A stretch of 64,000 nt of DNA from Endomychus coccineus (GCA_958510875.1 OY294067.1:140326346-140390345); one strand, 5' to 3'; shown: positions 1-9,313, counted from the stretch's first letter. Notes: generated by a model not told the origin, from the sequence alone. Translations and numbers: made by a program.

Positions 1-297
1 ATATAAGTATATCCTAGACGGCCTAACCGCCAACGACTTGTGCATGCTGTGATCTACCGGAAGTAGAAGTTGGGCTTGTTGTGTGATTGAGATTCGTAAT
101 AATCCCTTATTCGTATGAGAAGTCTTCGGCCGTGGATGTAGGGGTTATTGCAGATACGATAGTTAGGGTTTGTGCACGCCGTAATCTACCGGAAGTATAA
201 GCCCTAATTGTCCAGATTCTGAATCTGTAAAATGTACGAAATCTAACACTGTCATACAATTACCGGGAACCCCGTTGATAGCTAATACCAGGGTGGG
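1..297. other. Non-coding stretch with a diverged direct repeat
   Basis: No open frame of note. A motif of about 34 bases containing TGATCTACCGGAAGTAGAAG (38-71) recurs in slightly altered form at 168-201, a period of about 131 bases. If the LTR-like boundary at 298 is real, this would be the 3' end of a retroelement interior: the GGGTGGG just before 298 would serve as a polypurine-type tract. That is inference. Confidence 0.3.
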
Positions 298-974
298 TGT
301 TATGACAGAATAAAGTTAATTAGAGTAATTAACCGAAAATATCATGAAATCTGATATCGTACGAGCGGAAAACTAGTGCAAGACAATATTTTCCGAACCG
401 ACCGAATTTTATAACCATTTAATATATCGTAGTGTGTTTTGAACATTTCACGTATTATTGCTATCTAAATGATCTACCGTACACCGCTTATTGCTCTAGG
501 ACCTGTGATTTGTATTTTCCGCAAATGACAATTGTGAATCATTTATCAACCGATTCCGTACCGTTGAATTGAATTTAAATACCGAACATATCGTAAAGTA
601 GATATGTTGAAACATTTTTCATATACCGTTTGGGCTTCATTACATTTTCCGTCTGGGTGAATAATACCGTCCAAATGCATTTACATTGATTATTCTGAAA
701 GTGTACTTGTTATAATTATTATATATTTTAATATTTGGAATTCCCCGTTTTATTAAATTATTTCTGCTCTATCTTCAAACGAGCTAAGTTTTAACCAGGT
801 ATCAATTGTAATTAAAGCCTACAATTTTGATACTGTTTTCTGCCCAATGAGCCCTGGTTTGACTTCACTGTAGCTACCCTAGGGACAAGGCTATCTATAG
901 ATAGCATAGTAACAAGCCTTGTGGAGAAGACCCTAGCAGAAGTCTTCTAAAAGGAGTAAACCTTTAGAAAAATC
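298..974 (+). repeat. Possible LTR-retrotransposon long terminal repeat (single copy)
   Basis: The segment opens with TGTTATGAC, the kind of start seen in the complete Gypsy LTR of this window (15707), right after a purine-rich GGGTGGG. It stops before TGGTGCCCGAGGATTTGAA (975), which resembles a TGG-initiated primer-binding site. No second copy is present, the end lacks the usual CA, and no gag or pol follows, because inverted Penelope DNA starts at about 1033. This is a weak call. It could also be ordinary AT-rich DNA. Confidence 0.25.
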
Positions 975-1032
975 TGGTGCCCGAGGATTTGAAATAAGCA
1001 GTTTACCGAAAAGTCGCAAGGTACTCGTCATA

Positions 1033-1392
1033 ATTCTAAGAATCATTTAAAGAGCGGTTTGGAAGACAGTACAGTATTACATAGTAAACAAGGTAACAAT
1101 TTGTGAATTAGTGTGATTATAATTTAATATTCTAAGAATTATTTTAAGAGCGGTTTGAAAGACACATGAAAAGATCACTTCGATATAGGTCTAACTGATC
1201 ATTGAGGATATTTTAATAGAATTTTTGACACTTCTATGAATCTCTATTGATTCTAATGTATTCAATTTAAAACCTCTGGTATGGTTATGTAAAATGCTTA
1301 GGCTATCTAAATTAGGGAAATTATGACCAGTTTGTAAAAAATGATTAGCAAAGGTTGAGTCAGTTTTGTTGACTCTAAACGAGCGAGAATGC
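1033..1392 (-). pseudogene. Penelope-like element 3' end, severely 5'-truncated, inverted
   Basis: Read on the minus strand, this matches the last part of the Penelope-like ORF seen in the opposite orientation at 1446-2313 and again at 3924-4571: the end of the GIY-YIG endonuclease region, the C-terminal tail and the 3' flank. One full 96-bp terminal unit lies at 1033-1128 and a second begins at 1129. The copy breaks near 1392, about 50 bases before the plus-strand copy starts, so two 5'-truncated copies face each other with their 3' ends pointing outward. Adjacent inverted truncated copies are a known habit of Penelope-like insertions. It is not coding. Confidence 0.7.
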
Positions 1393-1445
1393 TACATGCA
1401 TCATCAGATGATGTACTTGCCTCCTTATAAGGCACATCCAGACAA

Positions 1446-2412
1446 TTGAATCCCTTTCTATCATTTATCAACCAACTTCACCCGGAAATTGAATTCACGT
1501 TAGAAACAGAAAAAGATAGAACAATGAACTTTTTGAATTTAACACTAATACGTGACCATAATAAAATAAACTTCAACATCTACAGGAAACCCACTTGTAC
1601 AGACATCACTATTCCGAACTCATCGTTTAGTCCTCGTGGCCATAAATTAGCAGCATATCACTCAATGATCCATAGAGCATTTTCGATATCATTGTCAATA
1701 GAACACCTCACTATTGAGTTGAACTCGATCAAACGAATAGCCATCAATAATGGTTTTCCGGTAGATCAAATAATTAAACTAATAAATCGCAAACAACAAC
1801 AATTCACTTTCTATAAAATCTATCCGCGTATAAAACACATAGATGCTACCACTAAATTCATCTCTTTGACATATTTTGGTACAGTAAGCGAACATATTGC
1901 TAACATTTTATCACTCCATAATTTTAAAATCAGTTTCAAACCTCAAAATAAACTTTGTCATCTTATAAACAACGCCGAAGACATAACCAATAAATATAGA
2001 AAACCTGGAGTTTATAAGATGATTTGCCAAGACTGTGATGACTTTTATATAGGTAGAACTTGTCGTAATTTCAAATTGAAATACGAAGAACATTTTCGCT
2101 CGTATAGACTCAGCAAAACAGACAACCTTTGCTAATAATTTTTCACAAACTGGTCATAATTTCCCTAATTTAGATAGCCAAACCAGAGGTTTCAAATTGA
2201 ATACATTAGAATCAATAGAGATTTATAAGGGTGACAAAAATTCTAATATCCTCAATGATCAGTTAGACCAAAATCAAAGTGATCTTTTCATGTGTCTTTC
2301 AAACCGCTCTTGAAATAATTCTTAGAATATTAAATTAATTCACAAATTGTTACCTTGTTTACTATGTAATATTGTACTGTCTTTCAAACCGCTCTTTAAA
2401 TAATTCTTAGAA
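1446..2412 (+). pseudogene. Penelope-like retroelement: RT C-terminus plus GIY-YIG endonuclease (broken)
   Basis: The open part (1446-2135, 229 aa) carries the C-terminal reverse-transcriptase region of Penelope-like elements (FLNLTLIR, IYRKPTCTD, HKLAAYHSMIHRAF, then a helical linker). A GIY-YIG nuclease start follows: GVYKMICQDCDDFYIGRTCR, with a CxxC pair between the two motifs. The frame opens at a TTG and has no real start, because the catalytic RT N-terminal half is absent. After 2135 it shifts frame, and a short deletion removes residues present in the 3.9 kb copy. The remaining tail runs to the stop near 2313. The 3' flank then repeats its own last ~31 bases after about 96 bp (to 2412). 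The RT part would have copied RNA, and the nuclease would nick target DNA in retrotransposition. The identification is confident and the copy is dead. Confidence 0.85.
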
Positions 2413-3181
2413 AAGCATACGTTAAAGTGCGAATGAAATGATTCGCATGCATTTGTTGTTTCGCAATTCCAAATATTGTCTGTTGCCCATATCTGTGGTG
2501 AATATTTCGCGTCGTTATACATGTAATTTGTCTTCAAATAATCGTCAAATCTTTCGAATTGTGACAAATAACCAACGTACGGTTCCATGATACGAAAGAA
2601 GGTTTTTTGTACCTCGTCTGGACGTAGAAAAGATATGCCAAATGTCCATCTGAGCCACATTCCAATTACAGATTGGTTATTCTTGTATTCTCGAACGAGA
2701 CCAAATTCATGAATTTTCCTGAACCACGCCTGGGTGAGGTGGAATAAACAACCATGGTTTATCAACCCAGGCCAACGTGATCTCAACTGATCTTGAATTG
2801 CCTATTTAAAATCCACAATAACCTTGTATGGAAAAAATATCCACGGATATTCCCAACATTTATCAATTCTTGATTGAAATAAAATGTCGTAAGTTGTTTG
2901 TGACAAACAAAACAACAGCGGTATTTATTGTTGTTTTTCACTCCATGGATGATAAGAATTTGCTGGAAATGTTGGACACAATACTCAAATGTGCCGTCCA
3001 TATAGATCGTTGGAATCACTTGGAATGGATGGAAATTCGGATCTTCTTGTGTGAATGATTCGACGGCGACATTGCAACTTATATATACATACCACCTACG
3101 TTGGCCTGCATTAATTGCACGGTCTTTTCTGGATCTATAGTTATCGATCACTCGTAACCCTTTCCATTTTGCACTTAACAT
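2413..3181 (-). pseudogene. MULE-type transposase domain protein fragment
   Basis: Two overlapping minus-strand frames (2783-3181, then 2340-2786) together show the core of the insect MULE transposase-domain proteins: YMDGTFEYCVQHFQQILIIHG (the DGTF motif carrying a catalytic Asp), a CLFHLTQAWFRKI block (the C...H helix region), FGISFLRPDEV, and TTNACESFHSHFN near the end. The N-terminal FLYWCH zinc finger usually found in this family is not visible. A frameshift separates the two halves near 2785. The last residues of the open frame come from the adjoining Penelope terminal repeat, not from the transposase. It could be a Mutator-like transposon remnant or a dead copy of a domesticated family member. 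Confidence 0.75.
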
Positions 3182-3589
3182 AGATCAGATGGTTGAAAAT
3201 CAGAATAGATAAATTAGAATTAAATCTGAATAAAATAGAAAAAATGTTGACGGAAAATTGAGAAAATAAGTCCAAATAGTAATTGATTGCATAACATATC
3301 ATGATGATGGGCTTTTTTTAAACAAATCATTTGTCTATAATTACACAAATAACCCCCCAAAAAACACAGAAGAATCTATCAGCCGTACCATGTCTATGCT
3401 TATATTGAATACCAATGTATGTTATGAGTTTGGTTCAAGTTAGAAAAAAAAATCAAAAAAGGATAAGATCCTCTTTTTTTTTATTATTTGATGAATTAAA
3501 AAAAATTTATTTGCAAAAAAAAAGAGCATTTTAATTTTGTTTTGATCACATGAAAGAAGGTTACGGGTGCAGGTATACGGCAGGAAACT
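3182..3589. other. AT-rich spacer, no gene
   Basis: This is low-complexity AT-rich DNA with A- and T-runs (around 3440-3535). I see no recognisable coding or repeat family. Confidence 0.5.
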
Positions 3590-3684
3590 CGCGCGCTGGT
3601 CGTATACCGACCCCGCGCGCTAGTGGTATAAAAAGGGGATTATTTTTAATGAGCTGCGCGCTAGTCGTAGATGCCCTATAAATA
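3590..3684 (+). promoter_or_regulatory. GC-rich triple motif with two TATA boxes
   Basis: Three near-identical copies of CGCGCGCTAGTCGTATA-like sequence start at 3590, 3614 and 3655, standing out in an AT-rich background. TATAAAAAGGGG lies at 3627 and TATAAATAGAG at 3677, both good TATA-box matches on the plus strand. The spacing (repeated sites interleaved with TATA elements) looks like a compact promoter, perhaps the 5' control region of a truncated retroelement. Downstream there is only the inverted Penelope 3' tail from 3745, so no gene is left to drive. Function is inferred. Confidence 0.4.
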
Positions 3685-3744
3685 GAGTAGAGTAAAGTAG
3701 GGTTGAGAATAAGGGATCAACAGAAATTCCAAAAACGATAGATC

Positions 3745-3908
3745 CTAGGAAAGTACAGTATTACATAGTAAACATAACAACAATTTGTGAATTAGTGTGA
3801 TTATAATTTAATATTCTAAGAATTTTTTAAAGAGCGGTTTGGAAGACAGTACAGTATTACATAGTAAACAAGGTAACAATTTGTGAATTAGTGTGATTAT
3901 AATTTAAT
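3745..3908 (-). repeat. Penelope 96-bp terminal tandem units
   Basis: One partial and one complete copy of the 96-bp unit found at 1033-1128 and (inverted) at about 2313-2412. The partial unit has lost a few bases near 3770. The unit sits directly beyond the 3' end of each Penelope copy in this window, so it belongs to the element's terminal structure. Confidence 0.7.
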
Positions 3909-4600
3909 ATTCGAAGAATTATTTTAAGAGCGGTTTGAAAGACACATGAAAAGATCACTTTGATATAGGTCTAACTGATCATTGAGGATATCTTTATTAG
4001 AATTTTTGATACCTTTATGAAACTCTATTGATTCTAATGTACTGAATTTAAAACCTCTGGTTTGGTTATGTAAAATGATTAGGCTATCTAAATTAGGGAA
4101 ATTATGACCAGTTTGTAAAAAATGATCAGCAAAGGTTGAGTCCGTTTTGTTGAGTCTATACGAGCGAAAATGTTCTTCGTATCTTAATTTGAAATTACGA
4201 CATGTTCTACCTATATGAAAATCATCACATTCTGGGCAAATCATCTTATAAACTCCAGGTTTTCTATATTTATTGGTTATGTCTGCGGCGTTGTATATAA
4301 GATGGCAAAGTTTATTTTGAGGTTTGAAACTGATTTTAAAATTATGGCGTGATAAAATGTTAGCAATCTGTTCGCTCACTGTACCGAAATATGTCAAAGA
4401 GATGAATTTGGTGGCAACATCTATGTGTTTTATACGCGGATAAATTTTATAGGAAGTTAATTGTTGTTGTTTGCGATTTATTAGTTTAATTATTTGATCT
4501 ACCGGGAAACCATTATTGATAACTATTCGTTTGATCGTGTTCAACTCAATAGTGAGGTGTTCTATTGACAATGATATCGAAAATGCTACGAGGCTACGTA
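3909..4600 (-). pseudogene. Penelope-like element fragment, RT C-terminus plus GIY-YIG endonuclease
   Basis: A minus-strand open frame of 215 aa (4571-3924) holds the end of the RT domain, the helical linker (KHIDVATKF, YFGTVSEQIAN) and an intact-looking GIY-YIG start (GVYKMICPECDDFHIGRTCR) followed by NFKLRYEEHFRSYR and a complete C-terminal tail. It is the best preserved of the three copies of this family and shows residues deleted from the 1.4 kb copy. The frame begins mid-domain because the insertion is 5'-truncated near 4600, next to a short (TA)n run. It lies on the same strand as the hammerhead-like motif at 4676-4719, about 75 bases further 5', but the sequence between them does not show they belong together. 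Confidence 0.85.
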
Positions 4601-4675
4601 TATATATATATATGTAGAACTGGATTCTCGGGTATTGATCCGCGTTGTGTGGTTTCGGTCCTCAAAAGGACCAAT

Positions 4676-4719
4676 TTCACGACGTTTCGGCAAAGTCGCA
4701 TTTGCCATCTTCAGGTGAT
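4676..4719 (-). ncRNA. Hammerhead-ribozyme-like motif lacking stem III
   Basis: Read on the minus strand: a 4-base 5' arm UCAC, the hammerhead box CUGAAGA, one extra U, a perfect 6-bp stem (GGCAAA with UUUGCC, loop UGCGAC), then GAAAC, GUC and a matching arm GUGA. Box CUGANGA, GAAA and an NUH cleavage triplet are the conserved hammerhead core, and stems I and II are present. Stem III is effectively absent, and the extra U before stem II is unusual. A second hairpin (GGUCCU with AGGACC) followed by GAAACC lies immediately 3'. Type-I hammerheads with very short stem III are known in Penelope-like elements. Catalytic activity here is untested. Confidence 0.5.
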
Positions 4720-4789
4720 TCGACCGTAGAGTCTGGAAAATCTAGGCGAAATCAGTTTACATACATTTTTGGATATGAGAAGGCTATTT

Positions 4790-5435
4790 GTGACTGAGTA
4801 CCGCATTTGCTCTCCGAGCGACCGTGTGACACCTTCAAAAGAGTATTTGGCTATGTTCAAGCGCGATAAGAAGAACTTTTTGCGGCGTTTTTAAATCGTG
4901 GACGAAACATGGATCCACCACAACACACAAGAGACCAAATAACAGTCGAAACAGTGGATTCATCCTGGCGAATCGAAACGGAGAGTGTCCAAAGTGGGTT
5001 TATCGGCCAACAAAGTCATGGCGACAGTTTTTAGGAATGCACACAGTATCGTTCATATCGATTACCTTGAAAAGGGCAAGAAGATCACTGCAGTATATCA
5101 TGCAGAGCAGTGCTCTTCCACGGGAATAACGCACCGGTGCAATGGCGAAATTGCATGAGTTGCCCTGTGAATTGTCCTACAAATTGGCTCGTCATTCACC
5201 ATAGTTTTCAGAGTTGGCCCTCTGCGATTTTTATCTATTTTCAAACTGAAGTGGCTCAGCATAAAGAGATTTGGCTCCAACGATGAGGTTATAGCTGAAA
5301 CAGACGCTTATTTTGAAAGATTGACGAAATCGTATTAGTTGAAAGGGATTATGGAGATTATGTTGAGAAATAAAATAGGTTTTGACCAAATAAATCATTT
5401 CTTGTTTAATTTTTTTTCAGGGACTCTTCACATTG
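4790..5435 (+). pseudogene. mariner-family transposase remnant
   Basis: Conceptual translation across several frames gives the mariner catalytic domain: a lead helix (FKRDKKNFLRRF), VDETWIHH with the first catalytic Asp near 4901, QSKQWIHPGE, LSANKVMATVFRNAHSIVHI, DYLEKGKKI, then FHGNNAPV, where the family has an Asp before NAPAH and this copy has Asn. CDFYLF, with the third Asp, lies near 5224, and SNDEVIAETDAYFE is at the C-terminus. There are an in-frame stop before VDET and several frameshifts. The N-terminal DNA-binding domain and clear terminal inverted repeats are not visible. It is a DD34D Tc1/mariner relic with no activity. Confidence 0.85.
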
Positions 5436-5936
5436 GCCTTGTATATCAACCTACTAGGCAATGATCTAGTATTGTCACGTGACCAGCTCGGGCTTTTTTA
5501 CTACTCGGCTTTGCATAACATTCGAAATTGAATTAATGAATATTATGTGGAGCTTTCCACTTCGAGCAGGAGGTAATTCATCATGAAACGCGTTGGCACT
5601 TACGGCCTTGCCGATATCCATATCCCCAAAAAATCGAGAAAAATGGGAACAAAACTTAGACTTTCACTGGTTGTAAGATTTTATAAGGTTTCTATTCCTA
5701 ATATAGTTAATGGTTGGATGGGAACATCAACCCGCATAGCGGTGGAATAATAATGATAGATTCTGGTATATCTGTTTCCTGTTCAACAATCTGAATCTAT
5801 TTGGCCAATTGACAAGAACTCTGACAGAATACGTGATGTTAAATTGCACAAATACTTTGTTTTTACCAGTTTTTGTGTCCAATATATGCTTACATTATTT
5901 CTGTCGTTTTATTATTTTGTATTTCGTGTTTTCGAA
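5436..5936. other. No recognisable feature
   Basis: AT-rich sequence between the mariner relic and a possible short exon. I see no domain, repeat or RNA gene. Confidence 0.5.
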
Positions 5937-5938
5937 AC

Positions 5939-6270
5939 ATGACTTCACAGAGAAACAAATTTCATTCAGAGCCATCATATACCACCGGTGGCCACGCAGA
6001 AGAAAAGTAAGTATGTAGCAAATGTTGTCAATGTTCATTCTTTGAATATACAAATGTATAATTTATATAGCAAACTTTGATTTTCTCCGTTTTCAGAAGT
6101 AATTATTTGAGGATTTCCGTAAGAAAATTATGGATTCAAGTTGGAGACGTGTGTGTCCCAACAATGGGTACATGCCTTCTTTTAGACCCGCTATCACGAT
6201 CCATCTTATTTTCGAACTTCCCTCTCCAAACTCTACAAAAAAGAAGATTGTTAACAATTTTATTGCTCTG
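5939..6270 (+). other. Possible two-exon gene fragment (weak)
   Basis: A short frame starts at an ATG near 5939 with good local context (GAAACATG) and runs about 22 codons to a strong 5' splice-site match (AAAAGTAAGTAT, about 6005). A pyrimidine-rich tract ending TTTTCAG at about 6096 looks like the acceptor, giving an intron of about 90 bases. Downstream, one frame stays open for about 55 codons and ends near 6272. However, the exon phases do not join to that longest downstream frame, and neither part resembles a protein family I know. It may be a real small gene or chance. Confidence 0.2.
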
Positions 6271-6405
6271 AACTGATAAGTCTCAAAATGACGAACATAA
6301 AAACTCCAATGATGAGGTAGGTCTTTCTGGTATGGATCGATCAGTAACGTAACAAGCTTATAGTTGCAGACAGCTGTTTCGCTTTTTTCATAGAGCTCAT
6401 TAGTG

Positions 6406-6595
6406 TAACGAGCAAGTTTACAACGTTTCTGAACGATATCTGCTGAAGGTAGTCATGACCGTTCAACCAAAAGTATCTCTCATGCAATCATTCATAGATG
6501 GCGTGAGATATTTTTGGTCTATTTACTATGTTGTTGACCAATTATAACTACCTTCAGTAGATATCGTTCAGTATCGTTGCATACTTGCTCGTTCC
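6406..6595. mobile_element. MITE-like element with ~50-bp terminal inverted repeats
   Basis: The left end (ACGAGCAAGTTTACAACG, then CTGAACGATATCTGCTGAAG) is the reverse complement of the right end with a few mismatches over about 50 bases, leaving about 90 bases of unique centre. It has no coding capacity. The target duplication is unclear. A non-autonomous DNA transposon is the simplest reading. Confidence 0.65.
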
Positions 6596-6737
6596 ATAGG
6601 GCTAGGAAGACCTTATCATTGTTATCTGGCAATAGCAAAGAAAAATTAAATGAATATATTCATATATACATTCATTCCTAATTCTATTATGGAAGAAAAT
6701 ACAGTTTGAAAACCGTTTTGGCTTGAAATGTAAGTAA

Positions 6738-7521
6738 CCCTAATCTACAGCCGTAGGCTAATACTTGTAGCCATATTTGATTTAACTGCAGTGACATATC
6801 TCATACACCAGTGTAGCATCCGTGATACACGACGGCTTTTAAAGTGGAAAACATAAATTGAGTCTCATTTCCATATGCAGTCCCACTGATAAAATCATAC
6901 TACGTAAATTGGGACTGGGTTTCAATCTGATTCCCGGAATATTCTTATAAATGAGTGTTAAGATTAGAACGATCACAATATTTGCATTCTATATAACAAA
7001 GTTAGGTCAGTAGGTCAGGTTAGGTTAGGTTAGGCTAGCTCAGGTTAGGTTAGGTTAGGCTAGGTTAGGTCAGGTTAGGTTATCTTATCTACAGCCGTAG
7101 GCTAATACTTATAGCCATATTTGATATGTAAATACGTAAATTGGGCCTGTGTTTCAATCTGATTCCCAGAATGTTCTCAGAAATCAGTGTTAATATTAGC
7201 GCGATTACAATATTTGCATTCTATGTAACAAAGTTAGGTTAGTAGGTCAGGTTAGGTTAGGTTAGGTTAGGTTAGGTTAGGTTAGGTTAGGTTAGGTTAG
7301 GTTAGGTTAGGTTAGAAACGAAGGGGATACAATAAACAATCATTGTTGATTATGATAGTGTCAAAATAAATGCGATTACAAAATATGCCTTCCATATTAA
7401 CAAAGTTAGGTTAGTAGGTTAGGTTAGGTTAAGTCACAAACACAGGGGGTACAATAAACAATCATTATTTGTCATTACGAAAGTGTTAGGACCAGCGCGA
7501 AAGTTAGGTTAGGTTATGTTA
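6738..7521 (+). repeat. Interstitial TTAGG telomere-like arrays embedded in a duplicated spacer
   Basis: Four blocks of GGTTA pentamers (7001-7083, 7232-7315, 7405-7431, 7501-7521) are separated by related spacer sequence. A spacer containing CAGCCGTAGGCTAATACTT and CAATATTTGCATTCTAT is present at 6738-7000 and again at 7088-7231, with shortened versions later. Most blocks are introduced by AACAAAGTTAGGT. The second block is nearly perfect TTAGG. The first mixes TTAGG with TCAGG and GCTAGG variants. TTAGG is the ancestral insect telomere repeat. Position and spacer structure show this is an interstitial satellite, not a chromosome end. Confidence 0.8.
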
Positions 7522-8815
7522 GAAACAATCATTATTGGTTATTGTGCAAATACTTGCGTACAGACTTGTTAGTTGACCTAGACAGCGGGTTCTATATGCT
7601 AATTATCCGACCAGACAACCAGGTACATACCTGGGACTCAGTTCATGTAGACTTAAAAAATACCCGAAACCTAATTTACACACTACATAGAAAGGCAATT
7701 AATAGATAGACGAGGTTTGTACATGTCGTTAACCTTAACCTTAGTACAATCTCATCAAAATAAATCATATTATATTTCGCTCGGATGAACTGTTAGAATC
7801 ATCGACAAATAATCAAACATTATTTCATAATACTGTAGTGAGCACTGACTGACAACCCACAAAGTATGTACTTCTTCTGGAAAAGTCAACAGCGTTGTGT
7901 TAATCAATGAATTAATGGTAAACCAATAGTCGTTTGAATAATCCATACAAACACCCGTTAACCTAAACTTAATAAGAAGTACAATATTATAAATAATAAC
8001 TGATAACAACACAAAATTAGTATAAATAACTAGTAACAGCTATGAACAGTCTCGGAAACTCTCGATAAGATTAATAATTTAAAGAAAGTGGCTGAATCTG
8101 CACCTCTTTTCATCTACTAATCCGAGCATTTTAAGTAAGTTTATTATCTACATGAAATCAACATATGTTGCTTACTTCGAACTAATGCTAGTTTCTACGA
8201 TTAGTTTATCGTCGAATATGGTTGTAGTATCGAACATGTGGAGACCTCACACTTAGGATCTAATAGCTATTCAAAATTATAGCGTCTTCAGATATCCCTT
8301 CTCGTATATTTAATAACGGCATTAACACCTCAACGTTATATTATAGCGTGTAAAATTACCTACAAACTTATGATTACGTTCCAAGAATTTGTTGTTGAAG
8401 ACTTGATAGTCTTGGGCCACAATTAGTGATAATGATATGCAGAAACATAGCCAACTTGTGGTATATAATATATAGCTTTTATTGATACGGAAACAGATAA
8501 CAGATTACACTAATTTCTCATTTTATTTCCATTCAACACGATTATAAAAGCGCGTGTTCACCAAATGAATGAGAAACCTGGAACAAGCAGTATTGCCTAT
8601 TTAGTGCAGCTATGTTTTTGAACAAGGAACTGTGTGCTACAATGATCAGTTTTAATTATGAGGAAATATTTCGTACAATAGTTATTCGCGTATCTTTGAT
8701 CTCAAGACTATAATTTCAAATTAAAATAAAGTAGATTTGCTAGGATAGATTTCATGTGTGTGTTATGTTACGTTTTCTTGGTATTTTGATCTTTTAATAC
8801 TATTAAAAATTAAAT
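7522..8815. other. No recognisable feature
   Basis: AT-rich DNA. Short frames here (such as one of 80 codons on the minus strand at 7770-8012) have no recognisable domain and I read them as chance. Confidence 0.5.
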
Positions 8816-8818
8816 TTT

Positions 8819-8864
8819 TTGACGTTTCGATATTTAACTTCTAACTTTATCAGCAATTGTTATG
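8819..8864 (-). ncRNA. Degenerate hammerhead-like motif
   Basis: On the minus strand CUGAUAA is followed about 20 bases later by AUCGAAACGUC, the same order of boxes as at 4676-4719 and 56815-56857. The second box differs from CUGANGA by one base, and stem II pairs poorly. It is best read as a decayed member of the same motif family. Confidence 0.25.
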
Positions 8865-8879
8865 GTAATTAGTGTATCC

Positions 8880-9050
8880 ATTTCAAGTTAATGAATTTGA
8901 TAATTAGCCATACATTACTCTTTCACTCACAACTGATCCAATGTATGTTTTCTGCAGTTTTAATTAGATTTAAGAAACACAACTAGGCTGCAGACGCATT
9001 TCATCAATCAAAATCATCTATTCTTTTGCCTAATTGGTCACAATTTCGTG
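8880..9050 (+). repeat. Dispersed repeat, second copy inverted at 41225-41398
   Basis: About 125 bases here (containing TTAGCCATACATTACTCTTT and GGCTGCAGACGCATTTCA) match the reverse complement of 41270-41398 at roughly 85%, with weaker similarity extending on one side. It has no coding content. It is a family of unknown class. Confidence 0.6.
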
Positions 9051-9059
9051 TAAGTACAT

Positions 9060-9287
9060 CATATTGAACTTTCTGAACTATGAAGATAACTTGGAAAATT
9101 TAACATAGGATTATGAAGATGAATAAACTTAAAACAATGAACCATAGGCGGGTAATTGGTGAACACCCTAGACTAGACATTCAGAAATGTAGGTTTGAAT
9201 TCCGCCTATGGTTCAATGTTTATTCACCATTATAATCCTATGTTAAATTGTCCATGTTATCTTTATAATCCAGAAAATTCAATTCTA
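9060..9287. mobile_element. Fold-back/MITE element, arms ~75-85 bp
   Basis: The two halves are imperfect reverse complements over about 75-85 bases each (outer part TTCTGAACTATGAAGATAAC, inner part GAACCATAGGCGG), with about 60 bases between. The whole unit could fold into a long hairpin. It has no coding capacity. It lies about 25 bases upstream of the Gypsy 5' LTR. Confidence 0.65.
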
Positions 9288-9313
9288 TATACCCAATATG
9301 TATACATATATAT

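Noticed and set aside
975..993. A tRNA gene 3' end in the sequence TGGTGCCCGAGGATTTGAA
   Set aside because: The complement has a T-loop-like TTCAAAT but too few bases for a T-arm plus acceptor stem, and no upstream cloverleaf.
7001..7521. A real chromosome end (telomere)
   Set aside because: The arrays are short, interrupted, embedded in duplicated spacer and followed by over 56 kb of other sequence.
8284..8320. CUGAAGA on the minus strand followed by a GCUAU/AUAGC stem
   Set aside because: The expected GAAA is UAUU and there is no closing arm.
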